From contig JAWPGT010000004.1 of the NCBI GenBank assembly GCA_034638255.1, positions 310,001-374,000 of the forward strand: a DNA stretch of 64,000 bases. The letters are read 5' to 3'. The notes under the pieces are model-generated. The model had not been told where the DNA came from. It saw only the letters and a program-made list of their open reading frames with translations, and searched no databases. Shown here piece after piece: positions 46,209 through 57,890 of this stretch (positions within the stretch are counted from its first letter, which is position 1; each line of letters begins with the position of its first letter). This stretch comes from Coprinus comatus (Eukaryota; Basidiomycota; Agaricomycetes; Agaricales; Agaricaceae). Position numbers and translations under genes: made by a program.

Positions 46209-46968
46209 ATGGATACTGATGAGGCTATCCAAGAGTTTGAGGAGAACGAGCATGAAGAAGATGAAGAAGTGAGAGAGGATCCAGAGGGTGCCGTCGAGGA
46301 AGAAGAGGACGAAGAAGTTGAAGAGGACGAGAACGTCGGTGGTGAAGAACCGCAAGGAGAGGAATCAGCTCAGGTAAAGAAGAAACGGGAGAGAAAAGAA
46401 CCGGTACCACTGAAGCGAGAACCAGGGAAATCTGTGTTACCGTTCTCAAGAGTTCAAAAGATAATCAAAGCGGATAAGGTGCGCTCGAACATCCAGTGGC
46501 ATTGCAGAAAGTGAATGATATTTGTAGGATATACCAATCATCGCCAAGGACGCTGTGCTGTTGATTTCCTTGGCCACAGAGGCATTTATAATGGAATTGG
46601 TGCAGGCAGCTCGGGTGGTGGCAGAGAAGGAGAAGAGGACGACAATACAGCACAAAGACATTGGTGAGTATCCTTGGTGAATGGCTGGCATCAACTGACG
46701 CAGGGTGTAGCCACTGTGGCAAGGAAAGCGGATGAATTCTTGTTTCTTGAAGGTCAGCCAACAGCTTCAGACGTTGCAACTGTTTAATAACTACTTGGCA
46801 GACATTATTCCGAATGCAGAGCCAAATAAGAAACGCGGCAAGGCAGCTCCTGCAGCCCAGGGAAACACCACTGGTGGAGGACGAACGATGCTTGACGACA
46901 TGTTTCTGAAGCAGGGCAATGAGGACGTAGTGATGAATGACGACGGAACGATGTCAGTGGCAAGCTAG
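46209..46968 (+). CDS. DPB3: Dpb3/CHRAC-type histone-fold protein (CBF/NF-YC-like)
   Basis: ATG 46209 to TAG 46968, four exons. The N-terminal third is very acidic (DEDEE-type runs, for example EEEEDEEVEEDENVGG), then a basic linker KKKRERKEPVPLKR. The histone fold reads KSVLPFSRVQKIIKADKDIP, IIAKDAVLLISLATEAFIME, LVQAARVVAEKEKRTTIQHK and DIATVARKADEFLFLED. The C-terminus carries a short conserved-looking stretch (TMLDDMFLKQGNEDVVMND). The fold and FSRVQKIIKAD region fit the DPB3/CHRAC1-POLE4 group, whose members pair with Dpb4/CHRAC-type partners in DNA polymerase epsilon and in ISWI remodellers. Which complex this one joins cannot be told. It ends 65 bp before the DDB1 start, so the two genes are tightly packed. 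Confidence 0.85.
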
Positions 46969-47033
46969 TATACCGGGCCGGCATGCCGTGTGTTGGGAAT
47001 ATATACCATATCCACTCTTTGTCCAGGTCCACA

Positions 47034-50000
47034 ATGAAGATAGTCACTACCTTCCACCAGCCCTCGTCCGTCATCACATCTCTCAAATGCAAGCTCTCTT
47101 CTGCTGATGTAGAGCACCTTGTCGTTGCAAAGCTCAATTCCATCCAAGTATACTCGCTCCAACAGTCTGCTCTTTCTCTCCAATGCACTCTCGAGATCCA
47201 GGGTAAAGTCACCTCCATCAGAGCAATTCCAATTCCTGTATGTGAATTGGTGTACGTTGCGAGGTGATCTGCTGACAGGAATCAAAACAAGCGTTCTACT
47301 CGTTCAAATCTCGTCGTCTTGCTCGCTCACCCTGATCCGGAGCTCATCTTTCTGTCTTACGCCGAAACAGAAGATGGTCTGGCAGAACTTCAACCGACTA
47401 AGCAATTACCTCTGCTAGAACGTACTAGTGCCGCAGCAGAATTTTTCAACGATGTCCTCGTTCATCCTTCAGGGACCTTGGCAATAGCAAGCTGCTACAA
47501 GGGAAAACTCAAAGTCATCAACATTAAGGCTGGCAGATATCAAGATGATTTTGATGTTTCGTGAGTCGCTATGGCCACTCTACTCATGAGTGGCTAATCA
47601 GTCAAACGCAGGCTACCTGAAATGAACTTGTTTTCAATGTGTTTCTTACCTTTGTCCGATGGTGAATATGTCCTTGCATTAGCTAACTACGACCTATTCT
47701 CGGGCCGCGTACAACTGATCTGTCGAGATATCGAACTTGAAGATCTCCAGTTATCATTCTTGCCATCCACTCACTTACATACAACTCCGATTTCGAAGAA
47801 AGTCTTCTCCTGTCCACCTGAGAACCCTCCTACACTCATTCCTGTATTCCCTGTTGCTCAACCAAAACAAGGGGATTCAACATTGCCAGCAGTTCAGGAT
47901 TTTCCGGGTGGTGTTCTCGTTGTCGGAGGGAGATCGTTACTCTTATATGAGCTCGTTAATGAGAAGGTTCAAGAGAAACACCGAGACAAACGTAGGCGTA
48001 CACAAGAAAAGAAAAAAAGTAAAGATGCTGTGGTTGCCGCAGAAGCTCGTAAGAAGGAACAAGAAAGAAACAACAAGCCTAGGAAACCCACAGGGAGTGT
48101 CACTTGGCCTTGGAGTAACTTCGCTGCGTGCGTTTTTGCCACCATCGTTATATCCAGATCCAGTATCCTTTGTTGACTGTATCTCTAGTTGGGGTTCCGT
48201 GGACCATGATTCATCGAAAATCTTCCTCGCTGATACATTTGGGAGGTTGTGCCTACTTTCGTTGCAGAACTTGAACGAGTTCGGTCTTGCGCTTATTCCC
48301 TTGGGAGAAGTATGTGCATATATATATGTTCCGCCGTCGAAAATACTGATCTTCTACACTAGGTCTCACCTCCGACATCACTTACTTATCTCACCAACCA
48401 AATTCTCTATATTGGCTCACACATGGGTGATCCTCAAATCGTGCAGATTTTACAAACTCCAACTTCTATGACAGACTCCCCAACTTTACCTATTCCTCCA
48501 GGCATCCGCACCGTAGAATTTGATCGCTCTTCAAAGGAAAAAGGCAAGGCCCGCGCGGACCCAGAGGATATGGACGTAGACGATGACGATTCTATGCCCG
48601 AAGCAGCGGGTAACATTATTGCTACCAAAGGTTCATACATCAAGATTTTGGAACAATTCAAGAACATCGCACCCATATATGATGCCGCGTTAGTTGAGAC
48701 AGACGGCGGTCAGGTAAGCTTCTCCTCTTCTAAATGAATCTGTGTTCTCATTGATTCTATAAAAAGCGGCATATTGTCACTTGTTCTGGAGGCCATAATA
48801 CAGGATCTCTTAACTTCGTACGCAGCGGTGCTGATTTTCAGGAACTTGCAACTATTCCAGGAGCCCCTTATGTACTGAAAATGTGGTCGTCCCGGTCCCG
48901 GTTGGAGGATGAGTATGATATATCTTTCCCATGGCCACATATTCTTGCTAATGTCCCTTTTTCTCAGCACTGATTCCTTCCTTTTACTCTCCTTCTATAA
49001 TGGGAGTCGATTAATCAAAATTCAAGATGAGGATGAGCTTGAGTTTATACCGGTCGAAACTAGTACGGGAGTGGTTACAAACGAACCTACTCTTGCCTTT
49101 GCAAATATGGCACAAAGGGTGAAGGGCCCAGATGGGCGTTCAAGATATATGAATTCCACGATGGTGGTCCAAGTTACGAAGAGCGGCGCCTTCTTGCTCG
49201 ACTTTGTTGAAGTTTTAGAAACTCATTCACAGCTTGCTTCTTGGGATGTCAAGGCATCCGCTGATGATCAACAAGCGGAAATTGTAGCCGCCAGTATTAA
49301 CTCGAGTCAGATTGCGTTGGCTATCAGTGGTGGAAAGATAGTGCTCCTCAGCATATCTGATGACAAGCAATTCAAAACCAATGTGTAAGGAGTATTTTTT
49401 GGTTTATATTTCCATGACTAAAAGTATTCTACAGGTCATCGTTGCGATCACTTAGACAACCCGAAATCTCTGCTATATCTTGTACTCCACTCAACTCTAC
49501 ACAAGCTTTCTCTCAGTTTATCGTTGTGAGTTATTGGGAGTCCAACACCATCGAGGTCCTGAAGCCTACCGAACACGGTTTCCAATCCGTGTTCAAAACG
49601 GGATCATTACCCTCCTTAGTTTCTTCTTTGTTATTGTTTAATTTTGGCTCGGATAATAACTCGAAGGGAGCGGATTACTATCCCTACCTGCTTGCTGGTC
49701 TGAGTGATGGCTCCGTTGTGACTTTTGTATGGAATGCGAAACAATTGATGGACAAGAAAGTAATGTCGCTGGGACATGCACCCGTTGATCTTGTACCTTG
49801 TGAAGTTGACGGAACAAGGACTGTACTCGCTGCCGGAAATAGAGCAGTAGTGTTTTCCCATGAAAGGAATACATTAGTGCATTCCCCCATCTTACTCAAG
49901 GTATGATTGTTTCCTCTTTTCTTGCACGCATTATGGTTGACTGGCGGAATAGAATATTATAGCTGCCACTACTCTACATACCCCTTCGTTGCAATCATCG

Positions 50001-51600
50001 ATGGTGTTCGCTAGTTCTAATGAACTACATATCGGCAGGATCAAGGATCTCAATAAATTGCACATTCGTTCGGTTCGTCGCATACCATACAATTCCGAGA
50101 TAGAATTACTAATTAGTTTATTACTATCACTAGCTTCCATTCGGGCTGGATACACCGAGGAAGATCGCTTACCAGCCTCTCCTTAAAGCGTTTGGCGTTG
50201 GTTTTACCCGTTCCGAACCAACTAGAGTCGGAGATGATGACGATACGTCAATGTCGAGTTCATTCAAACTCATTGACGAATTGAGCTTCGAGGGTAGGTC
50301 TCCTGACGTCAATTATTCGATTATCAATGTCTAATATCCGATGTCAGTGTTGGTGAATCTTGATTTGGATTCTCAAGAAATCGTAGAGTCCATTATGTCG
50401 ATCACAGCTACAATTGACGATGTCATCACTCCCCTGTTTGTAGTCGGCACTTGCGGTTACAATCCAGAAGAGGCAGAACCATCATCAGGACGAATACTCA
50501 TTCTATCCGTTTCAACACTAAACAATCCACGAACAGGAGTGTCTTATGAAATTACAACTATAGCAACAGCCGACGTTAAAGGAAGTGTGTATGCACTGAC
50601 ACCTATAATTCATGATAATGAAACGAGGATCATCGCGTCTGTCAATTCCTCTGTTGTCCTTTTCCATCTCAAGATAAACAACGACGTTGTTCCTTCTCGA
50701 ATTAAACTTCAACAAATTACAGAGTGGAATCACAATTATATCGTTACTTCTCTTGGATCATGTGGTGATCATGTATTCGTTGGTGATCAGATTAGTTCTG
50801 TTTCGATGTTAAAGGTGAAGAAAGAGGAAAACAAATTCGAAACTGTTGCTAGGGATTATGGTCCAAGATGGCCTGTGGCTCTTCAAGGTCTTGATGAGAG
50901 GAATTTGATCGGTGCTAATGTGAGATTTCTCTCCCTCTTTTTTTTCGTGAATGAGTGATACTCATTCGAATTCTTTAGGATGCTTTGAATCTTTTTACAT
51001 TCACACTTACGCAAAATATTGGAAGAACTAGACACGTATTGGAATGTACTGGAGACTACCACATAGCTGAATTCGTCAATAAAATCATCAGAGGTATGTA
51101 CTGTGGATCACTAATTACTGATCTCTTTTTAATTACTTTTTTAAGGTTCTATCGCAACATCTGACGAACAAGAACTTAAGCCAGAAGCATTGTTCTTCAC
51201 CTCATCTGGTCGTATTGGAGTTATCGTTGATGTCGAAGACAATGATCTATCAATAAAATTAACTGAGCTTCAACGAAACATGGGTTTTGTCATTCCTACT
51301 GTTGGTGGAATTAGTCATGCAAGGTAAGTCATTTTCAGGGCGATAAATCAAAAAAAAAAATTTTACTAATAACAAAAATTCATCAGATTCCGGGCTCCAA
51401 AGAGTACACGCGGACGTAGTGATGCAGATGAAGCAGCCTACGGATTCATCGATGGTGATTTCTTGGAAAAACTCTTTTCTCAAATAGGTTCCGAAGAGAC
51501 AATCAAGAAAGTCTGGCAAGGTCAAACAGAACCTGAACGACTTTCATTCTCAGTTGACGAAATGCGAAGATTGTTGGAGGATTTACAAGGTTGTCATTGA
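47034..51600 (+). CDS. DDB1: DDB1-type damage-binding protein / CPSF-A family beta-propeller protein
   Basis: ATG 47034 (MKIVTTFHQPSSVITSLKCK) to TGA 51600, roughly 1,280 residues in about 14 exons. Family text: EHLVVAKLNSIQVYSLQQSA, RSTRSNLVVLLAHPDPELIF, VLVHPSGTLAIASCYKGKLK, WGSVDHDSSKIFLADTFGRL and YIGSHMGDPQIVQIL. Further on come VTCSGGHNTGSLNFVRSG, YYPYLLAGLSDGSVVTFVWN, SLPFGLDTPRKIAYQPLLKA, GDQISSVSMLKVKKEE and the C-terminal DGDFLEKLFSQIGSEETIKK. This is a three-propeller DDB1/Rik1/CPSF160-type protein; the DDB1 assignment rests on length, N-terminus and C-terminal helices. A lysine/arginine-rich insert lies in propeller A and an acidic one near EDMDVDDDDS. DDB1 links CUL4 ubiquitin ligase to substrate receptors. 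All joins hold the frame, with some AAG acceptors. Confidence 0.88.
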
Positions 51601-51854
51601 AATGGGATATCAGAGAATATAGAAATAATTTACGGGAGAGGTCATGGAAATCATGAAGCCAAACGTATGTAAATGTGGTAACAATATACTGTACGTCTGT
51701 CGTGAAATGAGTACATAGGAAAGTGGAAAAGTTGACATTCTGAAGTTTGATGTCTAAACGGGTCAAATAACTAAGGGTCAGTACGATGGTATCGGAAATG
51801 ATCAGCAAATAAAATCAAAAGCGAAGCGAGAAAGTGTTCTTTTTTTCCCAACGA

Positions 51855-54800
51855 TTATCGTCCGATGGATGAAATATGATAGCGAATGCTTTCCCAGATT
51901 GAAAGTGTAAACTCTTGGCTATTAGATCCGAAGTGACCCAAGTCAATATCTACCGCCGTTGGCGGAGCGAAGTAAAATCCTGCTAAAAGGACGAGGTAAC
52001 TTTTAAGTGTTGGTGAGCATGACGATTATACGAAAAATAATGAAGATCATTACCTCAGAATGAGGATGCTACCTCGATGGTAGTTACTCTTAGCTTCAAT
52101 ATAAGTGTAAGTCATGAGGAACATGGATAAAATGAGTGCAATGACATCCCATCGAGGGAAAATGAGACTAAGAGTGCGGGTTATTACCATCGAATTATAC
52201 AGCTTTCAGAATTTGTAAGCATACCTGAAAGACTTGGCCACTTCACCCATATTTTCTGGATCATACCAAGCAGAGAATGCAACCATCGCGGGAATTTGAA
52301 GTAAGCAGACTTGAAGTGCGTATGCAGACCCTATTTCCATACTAGATGATGTTTATGAGTAAAGGTCGGTGAAGCAAAAGTATAAAGGTAAAATAAAGTA
52401 CCTGAGTGCGATGTTACCATTCAGAGCAAATGAAATAGCGTTCATAAACTCGGTGACGTTCGGTACCAAAGCAAAAAGAGTAACACCGAGGAACTTCTCA
52501 TCAATTCCCGAGCCTTCTAAGATAACATCGACGACATCAACGAGCAACTCTGAGGAACAATCAAATCAGTAAGCTAAGATGAGGGTTATTATTCCTATCT
52601 ACCTACCAGCGATGACCGCATATAAAGCGGTACAAGCAAGCAGAACACTAGCACTAGTCGTACGACTCCAAGATGGTGCATCATGGCCGCCATGGCCTCC
52701 CCCAGCAACCTCGCTGTCTACAGCGGATTGCCTCATTCTTACAGGTGAGTGTGAGTGGGATTCTTGGTGTCGAAGTGCGCTGACCGTGGCGACAGCAACA
52801 GCACGTGTAAAGTCATCAGTCGTCATAGGTGCTGGAAGTTGAACATCTCCAAGACCAGAACTCTTGACTGCATGATTGACACTTTCAAGAACAGGTGCAT
52901 AAGAAGGTTGTTGTGGTGGTGCATAGGAAACGCGTCTAGGGAAAGTGGGGGAAGAGGGAGCAAGGCGTTGTGAACTACCAGTAGAGGTTGCATTCCCTTG
53001 TGATGTGTCACGCACTTCAGAACGGGAAGCTGAATGATGTCCGGGTGTTGCTGTTGAGCTTGGTTTGTGTGGGAGGGATTGTTGGCCGGGTTTCTGATAG
53101 AAGGAGAGCCTATGATGAAGGGGGAGCTCTGGTTGAAGGAGTGGCTGAGGGTTTTGCCAAATTTGGCTTGCATGGGTACGCAATGAGAACCACAATCCTA
53201 TGAGGTAAGACTATTCGGCAAGGCGAGTAAGCAATAGTGGATGGACGCATGACAGAGTTGGCTTACGAAGAGAAGGATACCAGTACAAAGATACATCAGA
53301 GTCTTTACAGTAGATTGGTAAAATGGATCATCTACTGGATCTGGGTGTTTGTAATAACAGTGATCACAGATCCACGGGGCCTTCTTGGGCGTATTTGGAG
53401 TGGATGGGCAGCCAGTGCAGACCAATTGGAACTATGCACAGGGTCAGCCGGAGCGCTGGTGTATGAGGATTTCTACGTACATTTCCATAAGTTTGATAAA
53501 AGAGAGTGGGTGCCAAGGCACCAATGATAGCCATAATCAACATCATACTTGTGACACCAGCACTCTTCGCGTTAAATTTCTGTTCTTTGCGTTTTAAGGC
53601 GCTGCTGCACATACTCATCCCGGGCATTAAGAGAACACCTGCCAATAAACTTCCAACAATTGAACCCTCCACCAAATGTCCTTTTCCTTGGGTAAGAGCA
53701 ATGCTGTATAAAATAATTTCAATGATGGAACCGAAGGTTGCGTTGATAACAGCACCCATTCCGATTGAAGATTGGGCTGAAATTGAAGCAACTGCCATTC
53801 CGATGAAATAAGACAGAGGAATCACACTAAGCAAGCACAAAACAAATATTGTTCCTCCTGAAGCGAGGAAAGCGAGTAAGGCCGGAATATGTCGGCCTTC
53901 ATGTTCGTACCTTTCTGCCAAAGGAGAGAGGACAAAACCATCGAAGATCACGAAAAATACGAGAGGTAAGAGGTTGACAAACAGAATGTTGACACCACCG
54001 ACAGTATATTTGTAGTATTGCAAACCAACTGCACGATAGGTACATAAAAGAACGGTGGAGGTCCCTGACGGTGCTGCTTCGCCAGGAGCAAGCCGAGGAT
54101 GCTTGAACCTGAATTTGGGTTGTTGATTTCCTGGTTCAGCATCCACACCTTCTGACGTGCGTTCAGGGTGATTAGCAATGACCACCACTGGGGGAGCAGC
54201 ACAGAACCGTATCGAGTCTGGGTGTTGGAACAAATGTTTGATGAGGGCCCAGGTCAACCGGGCCATTGGGATTGTGACGACTAGAGCCCAGCAGATCATA
54301 CATACAATCAACATCAATGGCGCAATTACGGTTATGAGAGCGAGCCAGAAACAAGCCTTCCCTATAAACGCGCTAGAAGGTAGCTTGTATACGCTTGGAG
54401 TTGAAGGCACAGCGCCAGGAACAGCGCCATAGGATTTGATGGGTGCAGGAATGGGGGACTTCTTGTAGAAGTGCAACAGAGAAGTTCCTTCCTCAGCGTT
54501 ACTAGCATCCCAGCTCGTATGGATCTGATTTAGTTGGGGTGGTGGAGACCTTGCTCGAATTGTCGCGTTGCCATCTGAATCACTGCGGTGTCTTTCTTCT
54601 CCGCTGTCACCAGCACCTTCGCCATCTTCGGCTTCTGTTTCATCTTGTTGTTCCATATCACCTTCAACATATTTGCCAAAAGGCCATGCAATATACCACC
54701 CTAGACCATAAACAAGGTTGGCATATTGCTTTCCTCCGCGCGGGATAATGTACAAGACAGCAGAAACAACGAAACATGCGAGGGCCAACCACCAACCAAA

Positions 54801-55454
54801 TGCGAACGCCCAGAATATGTTTCCAGGCAATAGATGCCTCTCTGCCTGGTAAGAAGGGATGGAGTGGAGCGCCTCATCAGCATGACGGGTAACCGAACGT
54901 GACTTTTTGTACAGTGCGGGTTTCCAGATAGGAAGACCAAATGGATGTTGCACGTTGATCAATGACTGGCGATCTTTGAGCGTGATAGGATCGTCTTCAT
55001 TGCCTCTCTCATCGTCGTCGTCGTCTTCTCCGCCTCCGGAAGAACCAGTATCATTCTCTTCTGTTATGATTGACTTCCCATGACGAGGCCGACGACCTTC
55101 GAGTTCGCTGACCTCATCGTCCCCTTCCTCTGCGTCTTCTTCATCCTCTTCACTAAGAACGTCTCCTTCTCTGTGTGTTCTGTGAGCTGCCTGTGAGCTG
55201 CTGATACTTGCGCTCCTTGCTGCGCGCCTTGTGGAATGGACAGAGGGGCTGCGGATGAGAATCGGGGCAGGAGTACGCGTCGTGGCTGGCGAGGTATGAT
55301 GAGAAAAGTAGGAAGTTCCCTGATGGTGGTGGTGTGGCGTCTCAGTAGGAGACCATTGAGGTTGTTGCGGTGCACCCCTGTTCGAGTGTGTGGGTGTGGG
55401 CGTTGTGGACAATGCCAGGGAGTCGTCGTCAGACGGTGGGGACGGGTGGTCCAT
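51855..55454 (-). CDS. VNX1: Vnx1-like vacuolar cation/H+ antiporter (CaCA family)
   Basis: The stop is TAA at 51857-51855 and the chosen start is ATG 55454. The frame continues open upstream for 38 codons without a Met, so an extra 5' exon is possible. A long acidic, disordered N-terminal tail is followed by membrane segments (for example GNIFWAFAFGWWLALACFVV). CaCA alpha-repeats are GMAVASISAQSSIGMGAVIN with ATFGSIIEIILYSIA, and GTxLFALVPNVTEFMNAISF with SFALNGNIALRMEIGS. The loop between the halves contains CTGC and CDHC pairs. A second long disordered loop sits before the second repeat. The Vnx1 group exchanges K+/Na+ or Ca2+ for protons at the vacuole. The E in the second-repeat motif (TEF) is kept. 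The gene converges with DDB1, 254 bp between stops. Confidence 0.87.
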
Positions 55455-55606
55455 GGGGAGACGAGCTGGACCGTAGTGTGGTGCGGTAGGGTTGAAGAAC
55501 TTTGGAGGAGGTTGCTCGTTGTGGATATCCACAGCTGGCGTCACAGGGAACGTCGGTGATATAAGCACGGCAACGGCCGAAGTGGGAAATCTAAATATAG
55601 TACATA

Positions 55607-57611
55607 TTATTTCCGTAACAGTTTTTCATGTAACTCGGCACTCTTCAGCTTTGCCCTCAAATAATCTAATCGTCCCTCATATCGCATCTGCACCTCCTCT
55701 CGCCGTCGGCGAATGTCTTCCACTTCGTTCTCCTCGTCCATGTCCTCATCCAGTCGTATTGTATTCGACCCAGATCGTACGTCATCCTCTGGCACAGATG
55801 CCATAAAGTGTCCACTACGTGCCAGGCTAAGGCTTGACCCGTTCGGTGCTTGACTAGCAAACGTTTGGCTAGGAGAGGGAGGGGCAAGCCCTGTTCCGTT
55901 CAATTTTCCGCCGCCATGTGACTGGATACTCGAGGAAGAATTCTTTCGACCCAGAGATCCTGGGCGGGATGGAGAACCAGTCAAAGTTATGGAAGCATGT
56001 AAGCTTGTTTTAGGCCTTAGCCCCATCCGAGTCGAATGTACCGACTTTGGCGCCATGGAGAATGCTGTCCCATTGGAAGTTGCAGAGTATACGGAGCCTG
56101 CATCAGAATCAGTATTCATCCTTCTGGTTGGTGATCTGGCATCCGCTGTCCATTTGCTTTCCACGCCACTTCCAGCATTACTTAGTCTTCCTCCGTCTGA
56201 CCGGGTAACTGAATAACCGCGGGATCGCTTAGTCTTTGACAGCGTAGTGACTTCTAGCCCATTGAAAGCATCCATTAATCTCCGTACTTCTGTTTCCACT
56301 GCAATAATTTCCTGCCGAATGTCTGCCGCGGACGATAAATGATCTTCATCAAAGACATCGTATATGTTGTTATGAGCCGGTCGAATCTCCAGAGGTTTTA
56401 TCCCCCCTCGGAAAGAAGATGGTGGTGTCGCCATGCGCCGCCGAATTGTCTGTGGTGTTTCAGAACGATTGTAGCCAGAAACATCTCGTCGTGAAGACAA
56501 TGACATAGTTTCGACCTTATTCTGGGATGCTGATGTGTGTATTGATGAAGTGCTGGATTTTCTTGATAGGAAACGTGAAAGCTTAAATCGGCTAGATGAC
56601 GCTGACGTGGTGGACAGCATGCTTGAAACGTCACTATCTTTAGGTGTAGAGGGGTGGATAGAACGACGGAAAATGCTTGCTACTCCAGATGTCATGGAGA
56701 ATCTTGAATTGGAAGAAGGGGGCCGTTGTAGCTCGACCTGAAAATTAGACAAAGGTCGCGAAGTAGCTAGTGCAAAAAATCAGATTGAATCGCTCCACAT
56801 GTGAAATTTTCAAGGGACTACGTACGTCTTTCTGGTGTGCTGGGTTCTGAGTGTTTAGGGTGAGTTTTAATGGCTGGTACTATGGAGGTTTCGCTGGGTA
56901 TATCAGATACAGTGGAAAATCTTTCAAAGAGGTTCTGCCTCAGCAGACGGTATTCATCATCACTGAAATACATTGCATTAATTATAACAACCAGGTAGAA
57001 GCGAGTAAGAGCCTACTTTAATAGCCCTTCAGCGTTTGCCGTGGCTAGCTCGTTGAGCCGCTGTGCCAATGTGGCACTATGAAGTAAAGCCCATTAATGG
57101 CATGGTATCTCTTTCAGCGAGAAAAGTAAACATACGTGACTAAATCGATGCTTTTCCGTGACGAAGCTTGTGGGCTATTTCCGATCTTCGTTTTCGGTGT
57201 AGAGGGCACGTTTTGTCTGGTATATAACTGTTTCGGGGGTGTTGCTGGAGGCACAGGGGCTTCATTTTGAAGCTTCGCTATGGAGGGTGAGGAAGGTAGG
57301 CGACTTGTGGACGCGGGCAATGAAGCGGAGGGAACGGGGACATGAACATTCGTGCTGGATGGGCCAATAGACAAAGTCTGGGCAACAGAGGCGGATTGAG
57401 GTATGTAAGAGATGGGCTCTTCTCGTTCTTTTCCCTTCTTTCCGTACTGGATTTGGATATCCGGAGAGTTTATAAATGGTTAGCGGCTAGGGGAAATGAA
57501 AGAGAAGACAGGACGCACAAAACGGGACCGAAAGACCTGAACTACGGACTTGTCGTTGGGTGCTTCAGTTGTCGTTGTGTTGTCGGTCTTGCGTGAAGTA
57601 AAGAAACCCAT
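55607..57611 (-). CDS. Unknown Ser/Pro-rich protein with coiled-coil segments
   Basis: ATG 57611 (MGFFTSRKTDNTTTTEAPND) to TAA 55607, about five exons. Exon 2 reads YGKKGKEREEPISYIPQSAS and leads into a low-complexity, proline- and serine-rich part. Small exons encode ATLAQRLNELATANAEGLLK and DDEYRLLRQNLFERFSTVSD, which are charged helical stretches. Exon 5, from about 56765, holds a basic Ser-rich region (FRRSIHPSTPKDSDVSSMLS), then QEIIAVETEVRRLMDAFNGL, a predicted coiled coil. The C-terminus is a further helix (EDIRRRREEVQMRYEGRLDY). I recognise no catalytic motif, membrane segment or signal. The pattern of short conserved helices within disordered regions fits a scaffold or adaptor protein. 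The gene lies 152 bp upstream of the Vnx1-like gene on the same strand. Confidence 0.65.
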
Positions 57612-57890
57612 CTGGTCATAGCGTACGCGTTGAGAGCTAGCGAAAGGCGGGCAGCGCCCAGGGAAGACTGTTTCCAATAGAGAGGGACGCGTTTGGTAAT
57701 AAGACGCACGAGGCTGAACCCTCTAATTTAGATCAACTGTCACATTTGTCCCTACCCGGCCAGCCCGCCCCTCGCTTCCTCGAAATCAAGGTCGTCAACG
57801 ACGTTCGGAGCAGGGATCATAATCTATGTGAATTAATATTACAAATATTGGAATTGATATCCTGTTAAACTATCCCGCCGAGAATCCAGA

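Noticed and set aside
47230..47300. Apparent frame break in DDB1 after AIPIP
   Set aside because: A 54-nt intron ending in ACAAG joins IPIP to RSTRSNLVVLL in frame.
55455..55568. Vnx1 start at 55568
   Set aside because: That codon is GTG; the first ATG in the frame is 55454. The in-frame upstream stretch was left as possible 5' coding sequence only.
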